DNA of 64,000 nt from Bradyrhizobium sp. NP1 (lineage in GTDB: Bacteria > Pseudomonadota > Alphaproteobacteria > Rhizobiales > Xanthobacteraceae): contig NZ_CP127385.1 of NCBI RefSeq assembly GCF_030378205.1, positions 248,001 through 312,000 of the forward strand, written 5' to 3'. Below the pieces are notes generated by a model. That model saw only the letters and a list, made by a program, of their open reading frames with translations. It was not told where the DNA came from and made no database searches. Made by a program: the position numbers and the translations under genes. Shown one piece after another: positions 48,075-54,494 of this stretch; positions within the stretch are counted from its first letter, which is position 1, and each line of letters opens with the position of its first letter.

Positions 48075-49775
48075 ATGGTCCGGATAATCCTGTTCCTGGT
48101 GCTGATCGCGCTCGCGGCGGCGGGCGCGGCCTGGATGGCCGACCAGACCGGCGACATCGTGCTGTCGTGGGGCGGCTACCGCATCTCGGCCACGCTGCCG
48201 GTGTTCGCGCTCGGGCTCGGCATCCTCGTGGCTGCAGCCATCATCGTCTGGTCGATCATCACGATGCTGTGGCGCATGCCGCGGCGCATCCGGCACGGTC
48301 GGCGCGAACGTCGCGCCGCGCGCGGCCGCAACGCCATCACGCAAGGGCTGCTCGCGGTCGGCCATGGCGATGCGTCGGCCGCCCGCCAGCATGCCGAAAT
48401 GGCGCGCCGCCATGCCGGCCATGATCCGCTGGCGCTGCTGTTGCATGCGCAGTCGGCGCAACTCGACGGCGACCGCGATGGCGCGCGAGCGGCTTTCCGC
48501 GCGATGGCCGAGCGCGACGACACCCGCCTGCTCGGCCTGCGTGGCCTGTTCATCGAGGCGCAACGCGCCGACGACGCGGTGGCCGCGGTCATGATCGCGG
48601 AAGAGGCGCTGAAGCTCGCGCCGTCCTCGCCCTGGGCCTCGCATGCGGTGCTCGGCTTCTGCTGCGCCAAGGGCGACTGGAACGGTGCGCTGCGCATCCT
48701 CGACAACAACCAGACGGCCGGGCTGATCGACAAGGCGACCTATCGCCGTCAGCGCGGCGTGCTGCTCGCGGCGCGCGCGCTCGACCTCGAGACGGTCGAT
48801 CGCGACCTCTCTCGCGAGAGCGTGATGGAAGCCGTGAAGCTTGCGCCGACGCTGGTGCCGGCCGCGGTGCTCGCCGCGAAATATGAGAGCGAGGCGCATC
48901 AGGTGCGGCGCGCGATGCGCCTGGTCGAGGCGGCGTGGCTTGCCGAACCGCATCCCGATCTCGCGGACGCCTACGCGCATGTGCGGCTCGGGGATTCCGC
49001 GAAGGCGCGCCTGGTGCGTCTGGAGACGCTGGCCGCGAAGACGCCGGGCCATATCGAGGGGGCGCTGGCGATCGCGCGTGCCGCGATCGATGCGTCCGAA
49101 TTCGGCCGCGCTCGCGCCGCGCTGGCGCCGTTTACCGACAATCCGACGCAGCGCGTGGCGCTGCTGATGGCCGAGATCGAGCGCAGCGAGCACGGCGACA
49201 GTGGCCGTGCGCGGGCCTGGACGCTGCGCGCGGTGCGCGCCCGCCATGATCCGGCCTGGACTGCGGACGGTTATGTCAGCGACCGCTGGCGGCCGGTGTC
49301 GCCGGTTACCGGCCGGCTCGATGCGTTCCGCTGGCAGACCCCGGTCGCAAGCCTGCCGTCCGACCAGGCCGGTGCGATCGAGCCCGCGCCGTCGGAGGAC
49401 GCGCGGCTGGCGCCGCCGGCCGCGCCCAGCGCGCTCGCGCCCAGCGAGGGTCTCGCCGAGCCGCCGCGCGAGGTCGAGGAGGCGCCAAAGCCGGCGGAAG
49501 CGCCGCCCGCCCCTGCCCCGGCCGAGCCCGCGTCCGTGCCGCCGCCTGCCGCCGCGCCACCTGCCGCAGCCGAATCGCCGCAGCCTCTGTTCCGCGCCCG
49601 CGCCGATCTTGCCAAGCCGGCGGCGCCGATTCCGGCGGTGATTCCGATCATCCGCCCGCCCGACGATCCCGGGATCGACGAGGAAGCGCCTCCGGACGAG
49701 TTTTCCGAGCAAATCGCGCCGGCCAAGGCGCAGGCCGGCGGCTGGCGCGGGTTCCTGACCCGCTGGGGCGGCTGA
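48075..49775 (+). CDS. hemY: HemY-family TPR membrane protein
   Basis: 566 residues from ATG 48075. Two N-terminal helices (MVRIILFLVLIALAAAGAAW and LPVFALGLGILVAAAIIVWS) are followed by TPR repeats (NAITQGLLAVGHGDASAARQ, PLALLLHAQSAQLDGDRDGA, PWASHAVLGFCCAKGDWNGA). A long Pro/Ala/Glu tail from about residue 435 ends in GGWRGFLTRWGG. This is the proteobacterial HemY (HemY_N plus TPR) family, unrelated to the Bacillus oxidase of the same name; its exact role in heme metabolism is unproven. It is 8 bp after the Mic60-like gene. Confidence 0.9.
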   Translation: MVRIILFLVLIALAAAGAAWMADQTGDIVLSWGGYRISATLPVFALGLGILVAAAIIVWSIITMLWRMPRRIRHGRRERRAARGRNAITQGLLAVGHGDASAARQHAEMARRHAGHDPLALLLHAQSAQLDGDRDGARAAFRAMAERDDTRLLGLRGLFIEAQRADDAVAAVMIAEEALKLAPSSPWASHAVLGFCCAKGDWNGALRILDNNQTAGLIDKATYRRQRGVLLAARALDLETVDRDLSRESVMEAVKLAPTLVPAAVLAAKYESEAHQVRRAMRLVEAAWLAEPHPDLADAYAHVRLGDSAKARLVRLETLAAKTPGHIEGALAIARAAIDASEFGRARAALAPFTDNPTQRVALLMAEIERSEHGDSGRARAWTLRAVRARHDPAWTADGYVSDRWRPVSPVTGRLDAFRWQTPVASLPSDQAGAIEPAPSEDARLAPPAAPSALAPSEGLAEPPREVEEAPKPAEAPPAPAPAEPASVPPPAAAPPAAAESPQPLFRARADLAKPAAPIPAVIPIIRPPDDPGIDEEAPPDEFSEQIAPAKAQAGGWRGFLTRWGG

Positions 49776-49868
49776 TCGCGGACGGCCGGCGGGCGTTTTC
49801 CTTGCCAAGGTTCGCCACGCCCGGTATCAGGTGGCCCGCGCCGGATGTTTTCCGCACCGCGCCCGGTC

Positions 49869-49944
49869 GCCGCAATAGCTCAGTTGGTAGAGCACGTCAT
49901 TCGTAATGACGGGGTCGGGGGTTCGAGTCCCTCTTGCGGCACCA
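49869..49944 (+). tRNA. tRNA-Thr (anticodon CGT)
   Basis: 76 nt including encoded CCA. Acceptor GCCGCAA pairs with TTGCGGC; D arm TAGCTCAGTTGGTAGAGCA; anticodon arm GTCATTCGTAATGAC with CGT at 49902-49904; T arm CGGGGGTTCGAGTCCC. A lower-GC accessory block follows directly. Confidence 0.97.
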
Positions 49945-50188
49945 CCATATCACGCTGAAATCACTGACAAATTACTGCGCGATTTCAAGTGAGCTGGGCG
50001 CTCGGCTTTGTCAGCGAGAAGACTGCGAGAAGCCGCCACTGAATCTTTCGAGGCGTGCTCCGTTCGATCTTTCCAGACACACACAGGGACTCGGCTCCAA
50101 TACTTGGCGATGCCGTTCCTACGCGCGTCTGCCTTGAAGGCGCGGCTGGTCGATCCATATTTTGGCGACCGGCACCAAGGAGATCAAC
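49945..50188. other. Non-coding stretch behind tRNA-Thr
   Basis: No gene supported on either strand. Codon pattern and GC differ from the neighbouring hemY. A direct repeat of the tRNA 3' end, expected for an att site, was not found here. Confidence 0.5.
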
Positions 50189-50539
50189 GTGCTTACGCTC
50201 GACAATCTGCCGAACACTGTCCCCTCCAAACATCATGACAATGACCTTGGAGGGGCGCCTAACGCCGCCGATGGGTCTATCCGGAGCGACCGGTGCCCGG
50301 GCGAGCGCAGCGCCTACTTTGTCACGTGGCCCGCGCATGAGGGCACTCGCTTCGTGCCTGTTAGGGTCGGCACCGAAGAGCTGGCGCGCATTTCGGGCGA
50401 GACGTTCGTGATCAACAGCGAGAAGATCACGGCCGCGCTGGTGAAGCACCGCGCCCTCATCGAGCAGCGCGCTAACGAAAGGCTCGCGGCGCAGCCCGGC
50501 GCCAGCGAGATCACACTAGACATCGGCAGCCTCGGCTAA
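50189..50539 (+). CDS. Hypothetical protein in the tRNA-Thr-linked block
   Basis: 116 residues from GTG 50189, chosen because AAGGAG lies 6 bp upstream. The N-terminal third (KHHDNDLGGAPNAADG) is polar and probably disordered; the rest could be one small alpha/beta domain: AYFVTWPAHEGTRFVPVRVG, TEELARISGETFVINSEKIT and a helix AALVKHRALIEQRANERLAA. No family recognised. It ends at a good terminator. Confidence 0.65.
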   Translation: MLTLDNLPNTVPSKHHDNDLGGAPNAADGSIRSDRCPGERSAYFVTWPAHEGTRFVPVRVGTEELARISGETFVINSEKITAALVKHRALIEQRANERLAAQPGASEITLDIGSLG

Positions 50540-50595
50540 GGTCGTTACACTTGGCTCGCGTCCTACGCTGACTAGCGCCAAGCTGAAAACATAAA

Positions 50596-50618
50596 GGCTC
50601 CCAGATCGGGAGCCTTTT
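50596..50618. terminator. Bidirectional terminator
   Basis: GGCTCCC-AGATC-GGGAGCC followed by TTTT on the plus strand, and by TTTAT on the minus strand. It separates the convergent hypothetical gene and DUF2513 gene. Confidence 0.85.
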
Positions 50619-50621
50619 GCA

Positions 50622-51011
50622 TTACATGCCCGGAATGCCCAGCTTTTGTAGCTCGCTCTTGATGTAGCCCTTTGCGATTTCCTTCACAAATTCGAAGGTC
50701 CAGCTCCCGACCTTATCGGTGGCCTCTTTCGTCTTGTGCCAAATTTTGGGATCACGAACCGCATCGAGATAGTCATGCCCCTGCCACGACAGCCGCGTGA
50801 ACGTAATACCGATCATGGGTTGCGAGTCAGAAACCTCGACCAAACCGCGCTCCTGCAACAGCTGCAGATGATAGGCGATGTCCTCTTCGGAATAGCCCTC
50901 GACTGCAATACGCGGATCGTTCGGCTGGATTGTTTCCGCGCCGGACATTTCCATCGGCAGGGCTTCGAGCTTCAGAAGCAGCTCCCTCACCAATCCAAGA
51001 TCGCGCTTCAT
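50622..51011 (-). CDS. DUF2513-family protein
   Basis: 129 residues: MKRDLGLVRELLLKLEAL at the start, GYSEEDIAYHLQLLQERGLVEV (winged-helix-like), then FTRLSWQGHDYLDAVRDPKIWHKTKEATDKVG. This is the DUF2513 signature, found mostly in phages, islands and accessory regions. A DNA-binding or regulatory role is inferred from the winged-helix look only. It starts 12 bp after the stop of the upstream unknown gene, so the two form an operon. Confidence 0.85.
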   Translation of the reverse strand: MKRDLGLVRELLLKLEALPMEMSGAETIQPNDPRIAVEGYSEEDIAYHLQLLQERGLVEVSDSQPMIGITFTRLSWQGHDYLDAVRDPKIWHKTKEATDKVGSWTFEFVKEIAKGYIKSELQKLGIPGM

Positions 51012-51023
51012 CCGTTGCTCCTG

Positions 51024-51491
51024 TCATTCGTCGTAAACGAGCCGGTGCAGCCGATCTAGCGACAAGTTCAGCCGTTCTATGTGATCGCAAATCTGCCCGG
51101 CTCTGTATTGCTGCTCTTCGTTCGTCAGCTCTTCGTTCAGGAACAACTTTATTTCGTTCCTGATATTCTGCTTCCCGAAATCCTCGTGGTTGAGAACGTC
51201 GTCAATGGCTCTGGCGATCGCGCCGCCGCCGAGCTTGTTCCGTAGCTTCTTCAGCAAGACGATAGCGGCCGTGGCTTCGTCCGCGCTGTTGCGAAGTTTG
51301 CTGCGAAGCGATTTGTAGGTTTGTGACGTTCCTTTGCCATCAGCAAACACTCGCAACTGTTCCAGCACGCCGTCTTTCCAGAACCGCAGCCTCCCGGATT
51401 GTTTCGCCGCGCCTCGTTCGTCACGTGTGGCCCACAGCCCCATGACAAACTTCAACAGCGCATTCACCTCTGCCTTGTCAGGCTCAGGCAT
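51024..51491 (-). CDS. Hypothetical protein paired with DUF2513
   Basis: 155 residues, almost fully helical and without membrane segments: ALLKFVMGLWATRDERGAAK, SLRSKLRNSADEATAAIVLL, AIARAIDDVLNHEDFGKQNI, IKLFLNEELTNEEQQYRAGQ, DHIERLNLSLDRLHRLVYDE. No family recognised. First gene of a two-gene operon with DUF2513; GC is visibly lower than in the flanking core genes. Confidence 0.68.
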   Translation of the reverse strand: MPEPDKAEVNALLKFVMGLWATRDERGAAKQSGRLRFWKDGVLEQLRVFADGKGTSQTYKSLRSKLRNSADEATAAIVLLKKLRNKLGGGAIARAIDDVLNHEDFGKQNIRNEIKLFLNEELTNEEQQYRAGQICDHIERLNLSLDRLHRLVYDE

Positions 51492-51583
51492 TTCTAACCC
51501 CCCTTAAAATCCGACTTTCCGGGGATTGCACCATAGCTACCCGACAACTTACAAGTTTTAAGCCGCTTAAACGGGAGGTTTTC

Positions 51584-52219
51584 GTGGGACGGATCACTAT
51601 CGCTGCTATTGTTCTCGCATTTCTACCGGGCGGCATGGCCGCATCCGCGGCTTCCCTGAACTCCTGCGCGAACCTCGACATCCTGGGCACCTACGATCGA
51701 AGCGGGCTTCAAGAAAGCGACTACGGCATCTCGGCCGTTGGGACGTTTAGGATACAGAACGAGCCGGACGAGAACTCGCAGCCCAACTTCAACCTCACCA
51801 TGGTCAACTGCGATAAGCAGACCGATGAGAACGGCCGACAATCCCTTACATGCCACGTCGCAAAGGTCGTCACCTGGGCCAAGGAAGAGAAGCCCAATAC
51901 CGACAATCCCAACTGCTCTCTCGATCTAGACATGGCCGACTACACCATGCACCAGCTCCAGAAAGGCGTATTAGTCGGCGCCGAAGATTCCACCAACTGC
52001 TTTCAAAGCATGCTCACGATCGATCGGAACACGAAGCGTGTGTACATGAATTTCACAAGAACGAAGTACGCGGACAACTTCGATAAGATAAAGCCGGGCA
52101 CTTGCGGTCAACCGCCACGAACGCAGGTCTTGATGAACTGCACCTATTGGGCGAGGTCCCGCAAGAATGGTGCGACACCGTCACGCTACTGCGACTTCAG
52201 CGGAGCGGGAGACAAATAA
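51584..52219 (+). CDS. Secreted eight-cysteine hypothetical protein
   Basis: 211 residues from GTG 51584 with a GGGAGG site. Signal peptide: MGRITIAAIVLAFLPGGMAA-SA. The mature part has eight Cys (LNSCANL, MVNCDKQ, SLTCHVA, NPNCSLD, STNCFQS, PGTCGQP, LMNCTYW, SRYCDFS), so up to four disulfides, and a beta-rich look (GISAVGTFRIQNEP, LTIDRNTKRVYMNFTRTKYA). No family recognised. GC is low for the genome, suggesting transfer. Confidence 0.7.
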   Translation: MGRITIAAIVLAFLPGGMAASAASLNSCANLDILGTYDRSGLQESDYGISAVGTFRIQNEPDENSQPNFNLTMVNCDKQTDENGRQSLTCHVAKVVTWAKEEKPNTDNPNCSLDLDMADYTMHQLQKGVLVGAEDSTNCFQSMLTIDRNTKRVYMNFTRTKYADNFDKIKPGTCGQPPRTQVLMNCTYWARSRKNGATPSRYCDFSGAGDK

Positions 52220-52332
52220 ACGCCGCCGTTCTCTCCCGAGCGGTCGAACGCATTCGAGCGGCCGCACCACAAGAAGGTCTGGACCGAGGCGCGCATCATC
52301 AGCGAGCTGCATCGCCACGGCATCTACTGGTA
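52206..52332 (+). pseudogene. Possible 3' remnant of a gene at the right edge of the accessory block
   Basis: A frame without a start codon reads PPFSPERSNAFERPHHKKVW then TEARIISELHRHGIYW before the TAA at 52330. Its coding-like composition suggests the end of a gene cut by a deletion or insertion. Could also be chance. Confidence 0.3.
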
Positions 52333-52340
52333 AGCGCGGA

Positions 52341-52380
52341 AAAAACAAAGGCGCCCTGCGGATTTTGTCCGAGGGCGCCT
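52341..52380 (-). terminator. Terminator of the polysaccharide deacetylase gene
   Basis: Minus strand: AGGCGCCCTCGG...CAGGGCGCCT stem (8-bp GGCGCCCT/AGGGCGCC core) followed by TTTGTTTTTT, 28 bp after the stop. Confidence 0.85.
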
Positions 52381-52407
52381 TTGTCGTCTGTTCCTGGCTT
52401 GCGGGCG

Positions 52408-53475
52408 TTATTGCGAAACCGTCTGCACCACGCTGGAGACCGGGCGTGAGGAGACGGCTGCCGGCACCTTCAATTCCTTCATCAGCGCCTCGTCATATTC
52501 GGGCAGACTCGCAAACTGCGTCTTCGCCTTGATCTGCACCACCTTGTAACCGCCGGCCTTGAGCTGCCGCAGCAGCGTCGGCAACGCTTCGGCCGTGTGC
52601 TTCTGGAAGTCGTGCATCAGGATGATGCCCTTGCCGGTCTTCTCCAGCTTGCCCATCACGGTCTGCACGATCTTCTCGGGCGTGCTGGTCTTGCGGAAAT
52701 CGAAGGAGTCGAGATCGCAGGAGAACATCGCGATGTTGCGAGAGCCGAGATAGGCAATGGTCGCCTGGTTTTGCTGGAGCTGCGGGAAACGGAAGAACGG
52801 CGCCGGATTGGTGCCGAGCGCGAACTTGACCGCGCTGAAACCCTTCTCGATCTCGTCCTTCGCCTGCTGCTCCGTCATCTTCTTCGAGTTGAGATTGGCG
52901 TGCGACCAGGTGTGCGCACCCACGGTGTGGCCGGCGGCCAGCACCTGGCGCAGGATCTCGGGATGATAGGTCGCGTGCTTGCCGATCGAGAAGAACAGGC
53001 CCTTGGTGCACTCCTCGTCGAGCGCCTTCAGCACGGCGGGCGTGTTGCCTGGCCAGGGGCCGTCGTCGAAGGTCAGCACCACCTCCTTGTCCTGCAGGAA
53101 GTCGAGCTGCTTGAATTGTTCGAAGCCGAAGCCCGGTCCTCCCGTGGTGTCGATCTCGACCACGCGGGAAACGCCGAGCGCGTCCGGGTTGGCGCAGGCC
53201 GCCGTCCTGGGAGCGACCGGCGCGGCGGCGGGGGCAGGCGCCGGCGCGCTCTCTGCGACCATCTGCCGGCCCGAGAGCGATGCGGTGACCGCGACGTCGT
53301 CCTTCGGCATCAGCCTGGCTGCGGCCGGCGACAGGGGATCGGATTTTCTGGCGGCGACGGTCTGGGGGGCCGCCGCATCGGCGCGCGGCGCCGCTGTCCA
53401 GAACCACACGCCGGCGATCACGACCGCCGCAACAATACTGGCCAGCATCAGGCCCAACGCACTACGCATCGCCAC
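52408..53475 (-). CDS. Polysaccharide deacetylase (NodB-domain), membrane-anchored
   Basis: 355 residues. An N-terminal hydrophobic helix (ALGLMLASIVAAVVIAGVWF) anchors or exports the protein. A Pro/Ala linker leads to the NodB domain at about residue 130: VVLTFDDGPWPGNTPAVL (motif 1 Asp-Asp), VGAHTWSHANLNS (metal His pair), FFRFPQLQQN (motif 3), DLDSFDF and GIILMHDF (motif 5 His). The family removes N- or O-acetyl groups from chitin, peptidoglycan or exopolysaccharide. It is divergent from a Cys-rich secreted protein, with three regular CRP-like sites in between. Confidence 0.92.
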   Translation of the reverse strand: MAMRSALGLMLASIVAAVVIAGVWFWTAAPRADAAAPQTVAARKSDPLSPAAARLMPKDDVAVTASLSGRQMVAESAPAPAPAAAPVAPRTAACANPDALGVSRVVEIDTTGGPGFGFEQFKQLDFLQDKEVVLTFDDGPWPGNTPAVLKALDEECTKGLFFSIGKHATYHPEILRQVLAAGHTVGAHTWSHANLNSKKMTEQQAKDEIEKGFSAVKFALGTNPAPFFRFPQLQQNQATIAYLGSRNIAMFSCDLDSFDFRKTSTPEKIVQTVMGKLEKTGKGIILMHDFQKHTAEALPTLLRQLKAGGYKVVQIKAKTQFASLPEYDEALMKELKVPAAVSSRPVSSVVQTVSQ

Positions 53476-53565
53476 TCTTTCCCGAGAAAACGCAACCGAC
53501 TGAATTTTCGTGCCCGACCATTAATGCGAAGGAAGTGTTAACGCCCTCCCAACACGGCCTGCTTT

Positions 53566-53640
53566 TGTGACGGGAATCCAAAGGGTCGCATTTATGTGAC
53601 GGGTATCACACCGCCTCTTCACTGTGTGACGGGCCTCACA
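53566..53640. promoter_or_regulatory. Array of three CRP-like dyads (TGTGA-N6-TCACA)
   Basis: Sites: TGTGACGGGAATCCAA (53566-53581, right half weak), TGTGACGGGTATCACA (53595-53610, perfect) and TGTGACGGGCCTCACA (53625-53640, perfect). Starts are 29 and 30 bp apart, about three helical turns, so all face one side of the DNA. They lie between the divergent deacetylase and Cys-rich genes. The TGTGACGGG left half is identical in all three. Confidence 0.7.
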
Positions 53641-53730
53641 GTCGCAACCGGCGTTCGGCTGCATCGTAGCTCCCATCAGAACACGCCGCGCCTTCGCGCT
53701 AGCCGAGGTCGCCAAGCAAGGGAGCCTCAG

Positions 53731-54024
53731 ATGACCACGTCCTTCTCCAGCACTGTCCGCCGAGCCGGCTTGATCCTGGCTTTCGCCGCTTCGCTGTCGG
53801 CACTGTCCTCCACCGCGAGCTTCGCCTTCTCGTCCGAAGCGCAGCAGATGTGCACCGGCGACGCGTTCCGCCTGTGCAGCTCGGAAATCCCCAACATTCC
53901 GAAGATCACTGCCTGCATGTTCAAGCACCGCACCGAGCTCTCCGCCGGCTGCCGCGCGGTGATGGACCGCGATCTCGCCGCGCAGCGCGGCAAGAAGCTC
54001 GCCACATCAGACGGCGCCAACTGA
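53731..54024 (+). CDS. Small secreted four-cysteine protein (1)
   Basis: 97 residues from ATG 53731 with GGGAG upstream. Signal peptide (RRAGLILAFAASLSALSSTASFAFS), then one compact unit: CTGDAFRLCSSEIPNIPKIT, ACMFKHRTELSAGC. Cys are at 41, 49, 62 and 74. The spacing matches the next small gene (see 54179), and the pattern C-x7-C...C-x11-C with a Leu-Ser before the last Cys recalls single cysteine-rich GLG1-like repeats. Function unknown. Confidence 0.8.
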   Translation: MTTSFSSTVRRAGLILAFAASLSALSSTASFAFSSEAQQMCTGDAFRLCSSEIPNIPKITACMFKHRTELSAGCRAVMDRDLAAQRGKKLATSDGAN

Positions 54025-54178
54025 TCTCGCGGCTGCTCTCATCGAGGCGGCGCAGGCTGAATGGCCTTGCGCCGCCTTGCGTTATCCCCATGTCATGCTG
54101 CCCAAATCGGGTGCGGATGCTAGGATCGCAGCGCCTGAATGCCGCTTGTTGCGTTCAATGCCGGAAAGAGACGTGATT

Positions 54179-54391
54179 ATGACCAGGTTTCTACTCGCCA
54201 TCCCGCTCGTTGCGATGATGGCTCTCGCGGCCCATGCCCAGACCGGACACGACGCCTGCGCGCGCGATGTCAGCCGCTTCTGCCGCGCCCACATGAATGA
54301 GGGCGATCAGGTCGTGCTGGCCTGCCTGAAGCAACACCGCGCCCGGCTGTCCAAGGCCTGCGACAAGATCCTGACCGAGCACGGGCAGTGA
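54179..54391 (+). CDS. Small secreted four-cysteine protein (2)
   Basis: 70 residues from ATG 54179 behind GGAAAGAGA. Signal peptide MTRFLLAIPLVAMMALAAHA, then HDACARDVSRFCRAHMNEGD and LACLKQHRARLSKACDKIL. Cys at 27, 35, 49 and 61: nearly the same spacing as in the preceding gene (C-x7-C-x13-C-x11-C). It is a minimal one-unit version of the same fold. Function unknown. Confidence 0.8.
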   Translation: MTRFLLAIPLVAMMALAAHAQTGHDACARDVSRFCRAHMNEGDQVVLACLKQHRARLSKACDKILTEHGQ

Positions 54392-54400
54392 CGCGCCAGC

Positions 54401-54483
54401 GTCATTCCGGAGCGCGAAGGAAATGAGCGCATCCGGAATCTCGAGATTCCGGGTCTGATGCTGACGCACCATCCCGGAATGAC
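54401..54483. repeat. Dispersed palindromic repeat, family B (copy 2)
   Basis: GTCATTCCGG and CCGGAATGAC ends with the same perfect 20-bp palindrome as copy 1, here at 54433-54452. It lies between the convergent Cys-rich gene and the MFS gene, 10 bp from the former's stop and 12 bp from the latter's. Confidence 0.85.
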
Positions 54484-54494
54484 CGAACGAAAAG

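Noticed and set aside
49934..50137. 67-codon frame starting inside tRNA-Thr
   Set aside because: It begins within the tRNA 3' end and has no ribosome binding site or recognisable pattern.
52256..52275. Possible att repeat of the tRNA-Thr 3' end at the right edge of the accessory block
   Set aside because: Only GCGGC/GCACCAC fragments match; the T-arm sequence is absent, so there is no convincing direct repeat.
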